Positions 25,776-35,003 are shown, numbered from the stretch's first letter. The stretch: DNA of 64,000 nt from Bacteroidota bacterium (GCA_947479085.1 CANJYB010000002.1:124001-188000), one strand, 5' to 3'. The notes: generated by a model from the sequence alone, not told the origin. Numbers and translations are program-made.

Positions 25776-25826
25776 AAATGCCACCGTTCATATTACTTAA
25801 CAATCTGAACGGTGGCATTTATATTA
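25776..25826. terminator. Bidirectional terminator between purS and lptB
   Basis: AAATGCCACCGTTCA (25776-25790) pairs perfectly with TGAACGGTGGCATTT (25806-25820), flanked by AT-rich sequence on both sides. It serves the convergent purS (+) and lptB (-) genes. Confidence 0.75.
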
Positions 25827-25828
25827 TT

Positions 25829-26587
25829 TTATTGTACTGGAGTTTTAATAGTTGCTTTTTTCTTGTCGCGGAGAACAAAGTTCTGACCAAGATACACACG
25901 TCTTACCTGTTCATCATTAGCCAATACTTCTGCGCTACCTGCTTTCATAATACTTCCTTCAAAAAGTAAATAGGCCCTGTCGGTAATTTGCAAGGTTTCC
26001 TGAACATTATGGTCGGTAATCAATATTCCAATATTTCGTTGTTTTAATTTTTCTACAATAAACTGAATATCTTCCACAGCTATCGGGTCAACTCCTGCAA
26101 AAGGTTCATCAAGTAAAATAAACTTAGGGTCGGCAGCCAGGCAGCGGGCTATTTCGGTTCTTCTTCTTTCTCCTCCGGACAAACGGTCTCCCATATTTGT
26201 TCGGATATGAGTTAAATGGAATTCACCTAACAGTTCTTCTAAATTTGCAGCTTGTTCCTGTTTTGATAATTTTGTCATTTCCAGGATAGATTTGATATTG
26301 TCTTCAACGCTCAGTTTCCGGAAAACAGATGCTTCCTGTGCCAAATAACCAATTCCGAGTTGAGCTCTTTTGTACATTGGTTCGTCAGTGATATCAATAT
26401 CATCAAGGTAAATCCTTCCGGAATTGGGACGAATCATCCCTACAATCATATAAAAGGAAGTAGTTTTTCCGGCACCGTTCGGACCTAACAAACCCACTAT
26501 TTCTCCCTGGTTTACCTCCACAGTCACATCTTTGGCTACCGTACGGTTTTTATATTTCTTAATTAATTTATCGGTTCTGAGTATCAT
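25829..26587 (-). CDS. lptB: Lipopolysaccharide export ABC transporter ATPase LptB
   Basis: A 252-residue ABC ATPase. Walker A is GPNGAGKTT (35-43), Q-loop at Gln84, signature LSGGERRR (136-143), Walker B FILLDEP (156-162) and H-loop His193. '[18 protein letters not shown]' after the Q-loop and '[15 protein letters not shown]' are characteristic of LptB. It powers LPS extraction from the inner membrane through LptFG. Permease genes are not adjacent, which is common in Bacteroidota. It is divergently oriented from the aminotransferase gene and probably forms its own transcript. Confidence 0.93.
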   Translation of the reverse strand: MILRTDKLIKKYKNRTVAKDVTVEVNQGEIVGLLGPNGAGKTTSFYMIVGMIRPNSGRIYLDDIDITDEPMYKRAQLGIGYLAQEASVFRKLSVEDNIKSILEMTKLSKQEQAANLEELLGEFHLTHIRTNMGDRLSGGERRRTEIARCLAADPKFILLDEPFAGVDPIAVEDIQFIVEKLKQRNIGILITDHNVQETLQITDRAYLLFEGSIMKAGSAEVLANDEQVRRVYLGQNFVLRDKKKATIKTPVQ

Positions 26588-26711
26588 TTTATCATTGAAT
26601 ATGTTTACAAATGTAAAACAGTTTGTTTAAACTGCGAAATTACTGTTACTACTGCAATAATCCAACCAAAAGAAATAATGAAGAAATTAATGGCAGGTAT
26701 TAGGTTTTTCT

Positions 26712-26719
26712 TACTTTTG
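26712..26719 (+). promoter_or_regulatory. Candidate -7 box (TACTTTTG)
   Basis: TACTTTTG fits TAnnTTTG exactly and lies 44 bp before the ATG of the aminotransferase gene. No convincing TTG -33 element was seen. Confidence 0.4.
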
Positions 26720-26763
26720 CTTTCCGTCAAAAAAAAATGTTTTAGTTATTAAATTTAAAAGGA

Positions 26764-28056
26764 ATGAGCGCCTCAACAATCGATAAAAATATGGATTTAA
26801 AAGTATCAAAACTTGCAGATAATATCATAGGGTCAGAAATTATTAAACTGGCTGCAGAAGTGAACGAGAAAATTAAAAAAGGAGAAAAGGTTTATAATCT
26901 TACCATTGGTGATTTTAATCCAAAAGTGTTTCCTATTCCAACCGAATTAAAGGAATGTATAATTAAAGCTTACGAAGATGACCAGACGAACTATCCGGCT
27001 GCGGATGGTATGTTGGAATTGCGTGAAGCAGTTTCTCACCTGCTGAAAGAACGCGGTAATTTGGACTATAAAACAGATGAAATTGTAATTGCTGGCGGTG
27101 CACGCCCTGTTATTTATGCTATTTTCAGGGCATTGGTGGATGACGGAGATACTGTTGTTTTCCCTGTTCCTTCCTGGAATAATAACCACTATACTTATTT
27201 AAATAATGCAAAGCAGGTAATTATTGAAACGAGTGTGGAAAATGAGTTTATGCCAACTGCCAATGACATTAAACCCTACATTGGTTCTGCAAATTTACTT
27301 GCATTGTGTTCTCCCTTAAACCCAACAGGTACTACTTTTAAGAAAAAGGATCTGGAAGAAATATGCGATTTGATTTTAGCAGAAAATATTATTCGTAATG
27401 CAGAAAACAGAAAACCTGTTTATCTGATGTATGACCAGATTTACTGGGCATTAACATTTGGAGAAACTGTTCATTATAATCCGGTAAGCCTTCGTCCGGA
27501 AATGAAAAATTATACCGTATTTGTGGATGGTATTTCCAAATCACTTGCAGCTACCGGTGTAAGAGTGGGGTGGAGTATGGGGCCGAAAAAAATTATTGAA
27601 AAAATAAAAATGCTTTTAACTCATGTTGGGGCATGGGCTCCAAAAGCGGAACAGGTTGCCACAGCTATTTATCTTAAAGATTTAACTAATTACGATAAAT
27701 TTCTAACGGAGATAAAAGATAAAATTGACGCAAGGCTGGAAGGCTTTTATAAAGGAATTCAAAGCTTAAAGTCCGAAGGATTTAAGGTGGATGCTATAGC
27801 CCCGGAAGCTGCCATATACTTAACGGTACAGTTTTCATTACATGGCCAAACTACTGCCGATGGAAGAGTGTTGCATGACACTAAAGAGGTAACAAAATAC
27901 CTTTTGGATGAAGCCAAAGTGGCATTAGTTCCTTTTTATGCTTTTGGTGCATCACATGATTCAAGTTGGTACAGACTATCAGTTGGTTCCTGCAAACTGG
28001 AAGATGTGGACGCAGTGATTGAAAACCTGAGAGCAGCTTTAAGCAAATTAAAATAG
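26764..28056 (+). CDS. PLP-dependent class I/II aminotransferase
   Basis: A 430-residue fold-type I aminotransferase. The PLP-binding Lys is Lys259 in 'VDGISKSLAATGVRVGW', 'CSPLNPTGT' contains the substrate/PLP Asn, 'YDQIYW' the Asp/Tyr pair, and 'YRLSVG' the C-terminal carboxylate-binding Arg. The class transfers amino groups between amino acids and 2-oxo acids; aspartate aminotransferase-like is the best general label, but substrate specificity cannot be read safely. An insertion around 215-235 ('ENIIRNAENRKPVYL') marks a Bacteroidota-type branch. The mannose-1-phosphate guanylyltransferase gene follows 37 bp later in the same direction. Confidence 0.88.
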   Translation: MSASTIDKNMDLKVSKLADNIIGSEIIKLAAEVNEKIKKGEKVYNLTIGDFNPKVFPIPTELKECIIKAYEDDQTNYPAADGMLELREAVSHLLKERGNLDYKTDEIVIAGGARPVIYAIFRALVDDGDTVVFPVPSWNNNHYTYLNNAKQVIIETSVENEFMPTANDIKPYIGSANLLALCSPLNPTGTTFKKKDLEEICDLILAENIIRNAENRKPVYLMYDQIYWALTFGETVHYNPVSLRPEMKNYTVFVDGISKSLAATGVRVGWSMGPKKIIEKIKMLLTHVGAWAPKAEQVATAIYLKDLTNYDKFLTEIKDKIDARLEGFYKGIQSLKSEGFKVDAIAPEAAIYLTVQFSLHGQTTADGRVLHDTKEVTKYLLDEAKVALVPFYAFGASHDSSWYRLSVGSCKLEDVDAVIENLRAALSKLK

Positions 28057-28093
28057 TCAGATAGATAGGATTCAGATATTTGAAATTGATAAA

Positions 28094-29182
28094 ATGAAAA
28101 ACAATTATTGTATAATAATGGCCGGGGGCATAGGAAGTCGTTTCTGGCCAATGAGTAGAACTGCTCACCCAAAACAGTTCATGGATATTTTAGGAACAGG
28201 GCAAACCCTGTTGCAACAAACCTATAATCGTTTCCTAAGACTTTGTCCGAAAGAAAACATTTACATTGTTACAAATGACTCCTATGTAGATTTGGTAAAA
28301 GAACAAATCAAAGGAATGTCGAATGAAAATATATTAAGCGAACCTGCCAGAAAAAATACGGCACCTTGTGTTGCTTATGCATGTTATAAAATAGCTCAAC
28401 TAAATCCTGATGCGCTGACAGTAGTTGCTCCGTCTGATCATCTTATTTCAAAAGAAGATACTTTTGTTAAAGCTATAAAATCCTGCTTTAAAAAAGCACA
28501 GGAAGAAAAGTGCCTTGTTACTTTAGGTATCCGACCAAGCAGACCCGATACAGGTTATGGTTATATTCAGTTTGTAGAAGGAGATGTAAAGGAACGTGAC
28601 AAAAGAATTAAAAAAGTAAAAACATTTACCGAAAAACCGGACTTGGAAATGGCTCGCTTCTTTTTAAAGAGTGGAGATTTCCTTTGGAATTCGGGAATAT
28701 TTATCTGGAGTGTAAAATCTATTATTAGTGCATTCGAAAGTTATGCTCCTGAAATGGATGCTATTTTCAAGGAAGGTAATAACAAGTATAATACTCCTGA
28801 AGAAGCCGATTTTATTACCAAAGCGTACAGTAATTGTAAAAACATTTCCATTGACTATGCAATAATGGAAAAAGCGGACAACGTTTATGTTCGTGCTTCG
28901 GTTATTGGCTGGAGCGACCTTGGAACATGGGGTTCCCTTTATGACCATATTCCTCAGGACAAAGATAATAATGCAGTAGTGGGTAAAAATGTGATGTTAT
29001 ACGATTCTAAAAATTGTATTGTAAACGTTGCCAAAGACAAACTGGTTATTATGCAGGGCCTCGAAGATTGCATAGTAGTGGAATCGGATGGGATTTTATT
29101 AATTTGTAAAAAGCAGGATGAACAGCAGATACGCACTTTTGTTAATGATGTAAAGGTTGCTAAAGGGGAGAAATTTGTGTAG
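28094..29182 (+). CDS. manC: Mannose-1-phosphate guanylyltransferase
   Basis: A 362-residue nucleotidyltransferase. The N-terminal signature 'GGIGSRFWPMS' (11-21) with 'PKQF' (26-29) is the GTP-binding/catalytic motif of the ManC/GMP class, and 'FTEKPDLEMARFFL' and 'SGDFLWNSGIFIW' are strong family motifs. It forms GDP-mannose from mannose-1-phosphate and GTP, feeding mannose- or fucose-containing glycans. It lacks the phosphomannose isomerase domain of the long ManC forms. It is probably co-transcribed with the preceding aminotransferase gene, and could supply sugar donors to the glycosyltransferases at 11-23 kb. Confidence 0.9.
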   Translation: MKNNYCIIMAGGIGSRFWPMSRTAHPKQFMDILGTGQTLLQQTYNRFLRLCPKENIYIVTNDSYVDLVKEQIKGMSNENILSEPARKNTAPCVAYACYKIAQLNPDALTVVAPSDHLISKEDTFVKAIKSCFKKAQEEKCLVTLGIRPSRPDTGYGYIQFVEGDVKERDKRIKKVKTFTEKPDLEMARFFLKSGDFLWNSGIFIWSVKSIISAFESYAPEMDAIFKEGNNKYNTPEEADFITKAYSNCKNISIDYAIMEKADNVYVRASVIGWSDLGTWGSLYDHIPQDKDNNAVVGKNVMLYDSKNCIVNVAKDKLVIMQGLEDCIVVESDGILLICKKQDEQQIRTFVNDVKVAKGEKFV

Positions 29183-29246
29183 TTAGTTTTTCTGAATGCA
29201 ATAGACTTTACAAAAAGGCGTTATAGAAATAAGTAAATTAAATTTA

Positions 29247-29948
29247 TTACTCCCTGTATTGTTTTCTTTTTTCTCCTCTGTACGAACCGGAGAAATATAA
29301 TATTCCCCTGAAACCAATTATAGTTTGTTCCTGGTTCCAATCGGCAAATAAGGCTGCACCGATTCCTACATCGTAAGCAATTTTTTTCACTATCTCTGCC
29401 TGGCCGTATAATCCAAACTCATTGTAACTTCGTGAATAGGTGGAAAGGGTGTCATTGATTTGCACCTTGGCATAACCAGTTGAAAAAGACGGACCGACAA
29501 AGGCAGCAAAATGAACATCCTTATCTTCGTATCTCCATCCGTATCCAACATGTAATTCATAATTGGTGAACGAACGAACTCCTTCACCGGTAATTTCCAA
29601 ACCGGTTTGAAAATACTCCCTTTTGATATGAAAATTCAAATCAGCACCTCCGGCAAAACCAAGATTCCTTTCGTAAGTAAGGTTTTGCTGAACACCACCG
29701 CCAATGGTAAACCACTTATTATAGTATCTGAATTTTTTATTATCCATTACAAACTCACTGTCCAGTGGGGTTAACCGTTTGTGGTTTTTGGTGTACTCGG
29801 GGTTTTTACTTTTATCAATTTTGTAATGAACTCCATTGATAACAGTATCTTTTTGCGCACATAGTTTTGTGGACATAAGAATACTTAATATAACAATGAT
29901 TAAAAAGGAAAAAAGATTTTTCAAAATGAATGTATATCTAAATTGCAA
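29247..29948 (-). CDS. Predicted outer-membrane beta-barrel protein
   Basis: The open frame begins at a TTG (29948); a second TTG at 29924 (then KNLFSFLIIVILSIL) gives a more compact signal peptide, so the start is uncertain. After the leader ('KLCAQ') come ~40 residues of charged linker and then alternating amphipathic strands with aromatic girdles ('YYNKWFTIGGGVQQN', 'YFQTGLEITGEG', 'FRGILYFSGSYRGEKRKQYRE'). This looks like a small 8- to 10-stranded barrel. No specific family was recognised. It is encoded convergently with manC and downstream of fumC. Confidence 0.6.
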   Translation of the reverse strand: MQFRYTFILKNLFSFLIIVILSILMSTKLCAQKDTVINGVHYKIDKSKNPEYTKNHKRLTPLDSEFVMDNKKFRYYNKWFTIGGGVQQNLTYERNLGFAGGADLNFHIKREYFQTGLEITGEGVRSFTNYELHVGYGWRYEDKDVHFAAFVGPSFSTGYAKVQINDTLSTYSRSYNEFGLYGQAEIVKKIAYDVGIGAALFADWNQEQTIIGFRGILYFSGSYRGEKRKQYRE

Positions 29949-29965
29949 GAAACTTTTGATACCAT

Positions 29966-30000
29966 TACCCCTGTCAGGGTTCTAAACCCTGACAGGGGTA
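29966..30000. repeat. Long palindrome of an interspersed Bacteroidota repeat
   Basis: TACCCCTGTCAGGGTT (29966-29981) pairs perfectly with AACCCTGACAGGGGTA (29985-30000) over a 3-nt loop. I recognise this palindrome as one widely scattered in Bacteroidota intergenic regions. It lies just 3' of fumC and may also act as a transcript-end hairpin. Confidence 0.6.
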
Positions 30001-30017
30001 TGTAAACAAAGATACAA

Positions 30018-31415
30018 CTATTTCATTGAACCGCACATATCTTCCGGTTTTACCCATTCATCAAATTGTTCGTTGGTTAGCAGACCTAATTCTATGGCTG
30101 CTTCGCGCAATGTTTTATTTTCTTTATGTGCTTTTTTGGCAATTTTTGCTGCATTTTCATACCCGATGTGCGTATTCAATGCAGTTACCAGCATCAACGA
30201 ATTTTCAAGATGTTGTTTTAATATAGGTAAGTTAGGCTCTATTCCCACAGCACAGTTATCGTTAAAAGAAACACAGGCATCACCTATTAACCTGGCTGAC
30301 TGCAATACATTGGCTGCTATAACTGGTTTAAACACGTTTAACTCAAAGTGCCCCATGCTGCCACCAATGGAAACCGCCACATCATTACCCATTACCTGAG
30401 CACACACCATTGTCAATGCTTCGGGTTGTGTAGGGTTTACCTTGCCAGGCATAATGGATGAACCCGGTTCGTTGTCCGGAATAATCAATTCACCTATTCC
30501 ACTTCTTGGGCCTGAACTCAACATTCTTACATCATTTGCTATTTTCATTAACGAAACAGCCGACCGTTTTAAAGCTCCTGATAATTCAACCATGGCATCA
30601 TGTGCGGCCAATGCTTCAAATTTATTGGGAGCTGTAACAAAAGGCAAACCGGTAAGTTCTGCTATTTTTTTTGCTACCAATACATCATATCCTTTTGGTG
30701 TATTTAGTCCTGTCCCTACTGCTGTGCCACCCAATGCCAGTTCACGAACCACTTCCAACGCATTTTTTACAGCCCTTATACTATTGGTTAATTGCTGTGC
30801 ATAACCCGAAAATTCCTGTCCAAGGGTTAAAGGCGTTGCATCCATAAAGTGTGTACGCCCTGTTTTTACTATGTTTTTAAAGTCTTCCGATTTTTTTACC
30901 AACGTATCTCTCAGTTTCTCCAATCCGGTAATGGTAATATCCACCACCTGTTTGTAGGCTGCAATGTGCATAGCCGTTGGGTAAGTATCGTTGCTCGATT
31001 GAGATTTATTTACATCATCATTCGGATGAATAAAAGTTTTTCCTTCTCCTAATTTATTTCCCTGCAATACATGTGTGCGGTTGGCTATTACCTCGTTCAC
31101 ATTCATGTTCGATTGCGTTCCCGAGCCGGTTTGCCATATTACCAAAGGAAATTCAGCATCCAGTTTTCCTGCTATTATTTCATCACATGCTTTTGCTATC
31201 AAGTCTTTTTTATCAGCAGCCAACACTCCCAGTTCGGTATTAGCCATGGCAGCCGCTTTTTTTAAATAACCAAAAGCATAAATAATTTCCTTTGGCATGG
31301 ATGCCTCCGGTCCTATTTTAAAATTATTGCGCGAACGCTCTGTTTGTGCACCCCAGTATTTATCAGCAGGCACTTTTACTTCGCCCATTGTGTCTTTTTC
31401 TATTCTGTATTCCAT
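30018..31415 (-). CDS. fumC: Fumarate hydratase class II
   Basis: A 465-residue member of the fumarase/aspartase superfamily. The signature [11 protein letters not shown] is present with Ser319/Ser320 and Lys325, and '[22 protein letters not shown]' is the catalytic His region. '[11 protein letters not shown]' and the C-terminal '[17 protein letters not shown]' favour fumarase over aspartase. It hydrates fumarate to L-malate in the TCA cycle and needs no iron-sulfur cluster. It is a single gene flanked by repeats on both sides (29966-30000 and 31501-31598). Confidence 0.93.
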   Translation of the reverse strand: MEYRIEKDTMGEVKVPADKYWGAQTERSRNNFKIGPEASMPKEIIYAFGYLKKAAAMANTELGVLAADKKDLIAKACDEIIAGKLDAEFPLVIWQTGSGTQSNMNVNEVIANRTHVLQGNKLGEGKTFIHPNDDVNKSQSSNDTYPTAMHIAAYKQVVDITITGLEKLRDTLVKKSEDFKNIVKTGRTHFMDATPLTLGQEFSGYAQQLTNSIRAVKNALEVVRELALGGTAVGTGLNTPKGYDVLVAKKIAELTGLPFVTAPNKFEALAAHDAMVELSGALKRSAVSLMKIANDVRMLSSGPRSGIGELIIPDNEPGSSIMPGKVNPTQPEALTMVCAQVMGNDVAVSIGGSMGHFELNVFKPVIAANVLQSARLIGDACVSFNDNCAVGIEPNLPILKQHLENSLMLVTALNTHIGYENAAKIAKKAHKENKTLREAAIELGLLTNEQFDEWVKPEDMCGSMK

Positions 31416-31500
31416 ATCTTAATTTATTGTTTCCGCAAAAGTAATGTTTAAAATAAATAGTTCATTAATTTTAATTCTGTAATTAAATTTTCTTCAAAAA

Positions 31501-31598
31501 AAAATTCAACACAGAGGACACAAAGCAAAAAGAGTTTCACGGAGACCTCTCTGTGAAACTCTTTTTTTTTACTCCGCGAACTCTGTGTTGAAAAAACA
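31501..31598. repeat. Head-to-head copies of an ACACAGAG/GTGAAACTC repeat
   Basis: Outer arms TTCAACACAGAG (31505-31516) and CTCTGTGTTGAA (31581-31592) enclose inner arms AAAAGAGTTTCACGGAGA and TCTCTGTGAAACTCTTTT, forming a large cruciform. One arm matches a single copy at 39352-39391. It belongs to the class of 'cacagag/cgcagag' repeats known to me from many bacterial genomes. It lies upstream of fumC and downstream of the fibronectin-like gene at 31623. Confidence 0.6.
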
Positions 31599-31622
31599 AG
31601 AAGCTCTTTTAGAATAATATAT

Positions 31623-32294
31623 TTACCCGCAAATGGTACCTTGCACATTACTCAACTGGCTCACCCCTGCTGTGTTTCCGGCAAAAAAATAAGCAAAGTA
31701 TTCAGTGCCTTTGGTTAAAGCATTAAACTGTTTTTTGCGTTGTTTGTTTATGTCAATTCTTATTATGTATGCAGCTTCTGTAGGGGCTATAACCAGCTGA
31801 CCTTCCACTATTGCAGTATCAGTGAGCTCTTTGGTGGTGAGAAGGGTACCGTAAAATTCAGCTCCCGGAACCACTTTACACTCTGCCACCAGCATGCGCG
31901 ATGCTTCGCCTCTACCAATGGTTACAACCGGCACTCCCGGAACGCTGGAAGCAGAGCGGGTTACCTTGGTGGGAATAAATCCGCCAAGGATAATGATGTC
32001 CTCATTACCATTAGCCCTTGTATCCACAGCTCCGTTGAACAAATCCATATCGCCCAATACATCTCCCTTTGCAAGCAGGAAAGGGCCTTTCTGGTCGTCA
32101 CCACCTCGCTTATAGGCATTATACTTTAGAACATAGGTCGCAATATGACCTTCAAAAACGGTCTGCGTTACCGGGGTTGTGGCTGTAAAAATGCCGGTGT
32201 TGTTAAACCACCCGTTTTTTACTCCTGTTGCGGTTTCTGCTAAGGTATCAAACGATTCGGTATGATACTCCAAACTGCATGTTGATTTTGCCAT
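31623..32294 (-). CDS. Small protein with fibronectin III-like C-terminus
   Basis: A 223-residue protein without signal peptide or membrane segment. The N-terminal ~110 residues are mixed helical ('ESFDTLAETATGVKNGWFNN', 'GHIATYVLKYNAYKRGG'). 'ILGGFIPTKVTRSASSVPG' opens a beta-rich C-terminal part that ends 'LTKGTEYFAYFFAGNTAGVSQLSNV', the pattern of a fibronectin type III domain. The gene at 8388-9052 has a similar overall plan. Both carry CTAAAAAACAA shortly before the start and both have a 21-bp repeat array divergently upstream. The function is unknown and no enzyme motif is visible. Confidence 0.6.
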   Translation of the reverse strand: MAKSTCSLEYHTESFDTLAETATGVKNGWFNNTGIFTATTPVTQTVFEGHIATYVLKYNAYKRGGDDQKGPFLLAKGDVLGDMDLFNGAVDTRANGNEDIIILGGFIPTKVTRSASSVPGVPVVTIGRGEASRMLVAECKVVPGAEFYGTLLTTKELTDTAIVEGQLVIAPTEAAYIIRIDINKQRKKQFNALTKGTEYFAYFFAGNTAGVSQLSNVQGTICG

Positions 32295-32369
32295 TTTTTA
32301 ATTGTTTTTTAGGTTTAATTTATTTTGTTGCTTTTATTAATCTTTTACGTACAGGATTGTTTTTGAATT

Positions 32370-32613
32370 ATATAACACTATCAAGACTTCCAAAAAAGCA
32401 CTTTCCAAGTTTTCAGAAAAATTAGCCAAGTTTTACAAAAATTTCCCTTCTTTTATCAAAAACTTCAGGAAGTCTTTCTGAAATTTCCCAAATTTTTCTG
32501 AAACTTCCCTAACTTCTCCAAAAATTTCCCAAATTTTTCCGAAACTTCCTAAGTTTTAAATCCAACTTCCTTAACTTTTTCTCAAAAATCTTTTTTTTTG
32601 GCAAAAACTAGGG
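32370..32613 (+). repeat. Array B: about eight 20-21-bp units with conserved head
   Basis: After the head TAACACTATCAAGACTTCC (from 32373), near-21-bp units run to about 32579. On the plus strand they read SKKALSK, FSEKLAK, FYKNFPS, FIKNFRK, SF*NFPN, FSETSLT, SPKISQI, FPKLPKF then stop, so one TGA interrupts the frame. Spacing between like motifs is 21, 21, 21, 20, 21, 20, 21. The head matches TAACACTGTCAAGAAATCG in the direct repeats at 9494-10124, and the trailing CTTTTTTTTTGGCAAAAACTAG (in parts) recalls their tail. It lies divergently upstream of the gene starting at 32294. Confidence 0.75.
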
Positions 32614-32834
32614 AAATAAATGGAAAAAGTCCCTAAGTGTATAAAATAAGTTTCCTGTCGCTCCTTTTTTATTGCAATGAACTTTTCTTTTCTTCCTTCC
32701 CTTCGTTCCGAATTCGGATGCAAATTAAATTAGAAAACAAGAGAAATAAAAATAGTTCCATATTCGGCCCAGTGGAAAATAGCCTTCAAATCGCCTGCTA
32801 TGGCTCAAAGTTCTCCATAAATTTTATCACGCTT
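32614..32834. other. Intergenic, nothing recognised
   Basis: AT-rich sequence between array B and the LytTR-like gene. Short open frames here show no start signal or protein-like composition. Confidence 0.5.
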
Positions 32835-33242
32835 TTACCTGTTCAACAAATAATAATCCTCATCAAACCGCTTAAAAATCTTCCTGCTTTCTATTTTAAT
32901 GGTGTCCTGATTGTCCAGTTTCACCGTCATTGCCTTGCTATCAAAGCTTAGTATGCGGTACATGCAAAACAGGCAACCCACCCGGTAATACCCGAAATGA
33001 TTGTAAGGCAGCAGCAAGGCTAATTCTTCAAGGCAGCGATGGTCGTTAATAATGAGGCCATTGGTAAGTGTAATCTGCGAACAGTTATTGCGCGCATCCG
33101 CCCTTACAATTTCGCATGTTTTTACTTCCTGCATACTTCCCTTCTTACCCAGCAATACCATATCGTTTAAGTATTCCGTCTTTTTTCTCGTATAACCCAG
33201 CTTCAAAACCTTGTTACCAATTTTTACATTGTTTTTTTTCAT
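32835..33242 (-). CDS. LytTR-like DNA-binding protein
   Basis: The start is the ATG at 33242 (MKKNNVKIGNKVLKLG), since the 24 residues upstream in the longer frame are unlike a leader. The 135-residue protein matches the LytTR fold pattern: 'EIVRADARNNCSQITLTNG' (first strands), 'CLEELALLLPYNHFGYYRVGCLF' (the helix and RvHrs-like stretch) and 'TVKLDNQDTIKIESRK' (last strands). LytTR domains bind DNA direct repeats and usually sit behind a receiver domain. Here the domain stands alone, so it may be a one-domain regulator. The usual 'RvHrS' is replaced by 'YRVGCLF', which leaves DNA binding less certain. Confidence 0.6.
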   Translation of the reverse strand: MKKNNVKIGNKVLKLGYTRKKTEYLNDMVLLGKKGSMQEVKTCEIVRADARNNCSQITLTNGLIINDHRCLEELALLLPYNHFGYYRVGCLFCMYRILSFDSKAMTVKLDNQDTIKIESRKIFKRFDEDYYLLNR

Positions 33243-33403
33243 AGTCCTTTTTGTTTTAAATGAATATTTAGTATTCAAAAAAAATAAAAAGCGATGAAAA
33301 ATAATTACACTCAAAACAGAAATGCGATGAACGGCAGTGATAAAAATGAAGAGGGGAGGGGGTAAGTAGTTAACTTATGAAACAACTAGTTGCAGAAGTT
33401 CTG

Positions 33404-33440
33404 ATTTTGCCTTTGTTGGTGTTTTTCACCAACAAACGTG
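33404..33440. repeat. Hairpin-ended repeat, partial copy R1
   Basis: TTTTGCCTTTGTTGGTG then TTTTT then CACCAACAAACG forms a stem with the GTTGGTG/CACCAAC core. It corresponds to one end of the element seen complete at 34200-34324. The gap 33243-33602 holds this and a separate perfect palindrome (33491-33506), and no convincing gene. Confidence 0.6.
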
Positions 33441-33490
33441 TGAAGTCAAAAAACAGGATATTTAATTTCGTATGTTTGCAGGTTAAAAAA

Positions 33491-33506
33491 TCCCGCACGT
33501 GCGGGA
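33491..33506. repeat. Perfect 16-bp palindrome TCCCGCACGTGCGGGA
   Basis: A self-complementary 16-mer. The identical 16-mer recurs at 59583-59598, inside a longer palindrome. It is GC-rich against an AT-rich background and without a clear T tract here. Confidence 0.6.
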
Positions 33507-33602
33507 CAAAGGCATCGTTCCTGCAAAATTTTAAGAGAGAAAAAATGGAACACCAACACGGGCGAAAATTAACGGAGTGTTTTACCATTAGTAATAAATA
33601 AA

Positions 33603-34067
33603 ATGAAAAGAGCATCCATCTTATTAGTTTTGCCATTTGTAATAATTACTGCAATGGTAAATAAGGTCCAAGGTCAAACTATTGGGCAGAAAAAAATTAT
33701 TTCTATTAAAGATAACCGCAAATATGGGGTTAGTTATTTTGACACCACTACAGTTGGTCACAAAATAAATGAAGTTATTGTTGAACGATGTTTAGCACTA
33801 AAGTCTGACTATCCTAATGCTAAAAAAGATACTACAGACTCATATGAAATGCACTTTTTTAAATTATTGGAAAATAAAATCTATAATTACCCAGCAAGTT
33901 ATGCCGGTGAAGAAAATTTTGATACAGCAGAATACTTTTGGCTTGATGATACAACAGTTTCTATTACTTTAATTAATTCGATTACAAATCAGAGACAAAA
34001 ATTTAAACTTGTCCAAACCTTTTGCAAAGGATGTTCTGCTGGATTAATTATAGATACTGACAAGTAA
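33603..34067 (+). CDS. Small secreted protein of unknown function
   Basis: A 154-residue protein. The first ~24 residues (to 'KVQGQ') are a signal peptide, so it is periplasmic or outer. The mature part is charged with several aromatic residues ('GVSYFDTTTVGHKI', 'MHFFKLLENKIYNYPASYAG') and ends with a Cys pair 'TFCKGCSAGLII' that could form a disulfide or bind metal. No family was recognised. It is the first of three secreted-protein genes separated by copies of the hairpin-ended repeat (R1 before, R2 after). Confidence 0.5.
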   Translation: MKRASILLVLPFVIITAMVNKVQGQTIGQKKIISIKDNRKYGVSYFDTTTVGHKINEVIVERCLALKSDYPNAKKDTTDSYEMHFFKLLENKIYNYPASYAGEENFDTAEYFWLDDTTVSITLINSITNQRQKFKLVQTFCKGCSAGLIIDTDK

Positions 34068-34199
34068 TCTGAATAACGCGAAACCCGAAAATATCTAAGT
34101 AAATAACCCTCGAAAGCTCCCCGTAAGAGCAAAGTTGAAGCGTTGGAAAATGCGGAAGTGCTGAGGTTGTATATAATTGCGTAAGTTTTACTTACTTTC

Positions 34200-34324
34200 T
34201 GTCTTTGCAGGTGTTTTTTTCACCTGCAAACTAAATAAGGTTTGAATACTTAAGAAAGCTTTTACAAATGCAGAATAAATTAATTGTCAGTGTTTGTAGG
34301 TGAAAACAACAACAAAGGCAAAAA
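34200..34324. repeat. Hairpin-ended repeat, full copy R2
   Basis: The left end TTTGCAGGTG (34204-34213) pairs with CACCTGCAAA (34221-34230). The right end (34291-34319, TGTTTGTAGGTGAAAAC then AACAACAAAGGC) is the inverted counterpart of the left, so the element has hairpins at both termini. The interior contains AAATAAGGTTTGAATA and GAATAAATTAATTGTCAG, both found in other copies. Confidence 0.65.
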
Positions 34325-34352
34325 GAATTAAGTATTCAATTTGTCTTTTAGA

Positions 34353-34901
34353 TTACCAATCACCATTTATAGTACTTGGCTTTTTTATCTGTATTTCATA
34401 ATCGTCAACAATTTTTTTCATTTCACTTTTTAGCGAAGTTATTAATTGAATCCAATTTTTTTCAAATAAACCAGATTCCCTTGCACCAGGAAAAATATCT
34501 TGTTCCTGAGGTTCTAGGGCTTTAGCATAATTATCCCATAGTGAAGAAGGACCTGAAGAATATTGTACATTATCTAACAATATTTTGCACCTGCCCTCTT
34601 TTATGAAAAATTTTACGTTGTATGAATACCAAAATTCATTTATCGCGCCCATTCCCATTTTAACTCCTTGTTTAGTCATTGCTTTAATCATAATCATCCC
34701 TGATTCTTTATCATCATTTTGAATTACGTCTTTAGAAGATTTCCACTCTTCTGCAATAAAAATTTTTGTGTCTGAATAGATTTGTGATTTTGTTTTTGAA
34801 ACAGAATCAATTTTTTCTATTTTAAAACTGGTTTGAGCCATTGCAGAAAGTGTTAATCCTATAATTGCAATTGCAGTTAAGTTTAATTTTTTCTTTTTCA
34901 T
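34353..34901 (-). CDS. Secreted DUF4468-like protein
   Basis: The ATG at 34901 (MKKKKLNLTAIAIIGLTLSAMAQ in parts) opens a clear signal peptide; the 24 residues upstream in the open frame are rejected as a start. The 182-residue product has a mature domain with 'EKIDSVSKTKSQIYSDTKIFIAEEW' spread over its first strands, then 'MIMIKAMTKQGVKMGMG', 'YNVKFFIKEGRCKILLDNVQY'. This pattern is that of the DUF4468 (TBP-like fold) periplasmic/lipid-associated proteins of Bacteroidota. Biochemical role unknown. It is oriented opposite to its neighbours and lies between repeat copies R2 and R3. Confidence 0.6.
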   Translation of the reverse strand: MKKKKLNLTAIAIIGLTLSAMAQTSFKIEKIDSVSKTKSQIYSDTKIFIAEEWKSSKDVIQNDDKESGMIMIKAMTKQGVKMGMGAINEFWYSYNVKFFIKEGRCKILLDNVQYSSGPSSLWDNYAKALEPQEQDIFPGARESGLFEKNWIQLITSLKSEMKKIVDDYEIQIKKPSTINGDW

Positions 34902-35003
34902 TATGTAATTTTTTAAAATCGTTATTTTAATCATGCCTTTGTTCTTTTTTTCTCTAACAAATTGATAAGCCAAAATTACCTTGCCGCCCTTGTTGGTGTT
35001 CCA

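Noticed and set aside
33377-33601. 74-residue plus-strand ORF
   Set aside because: It runs through repeat R1 and the palindrome at 33491, with no protein-like composition or ribosome-binding signal.
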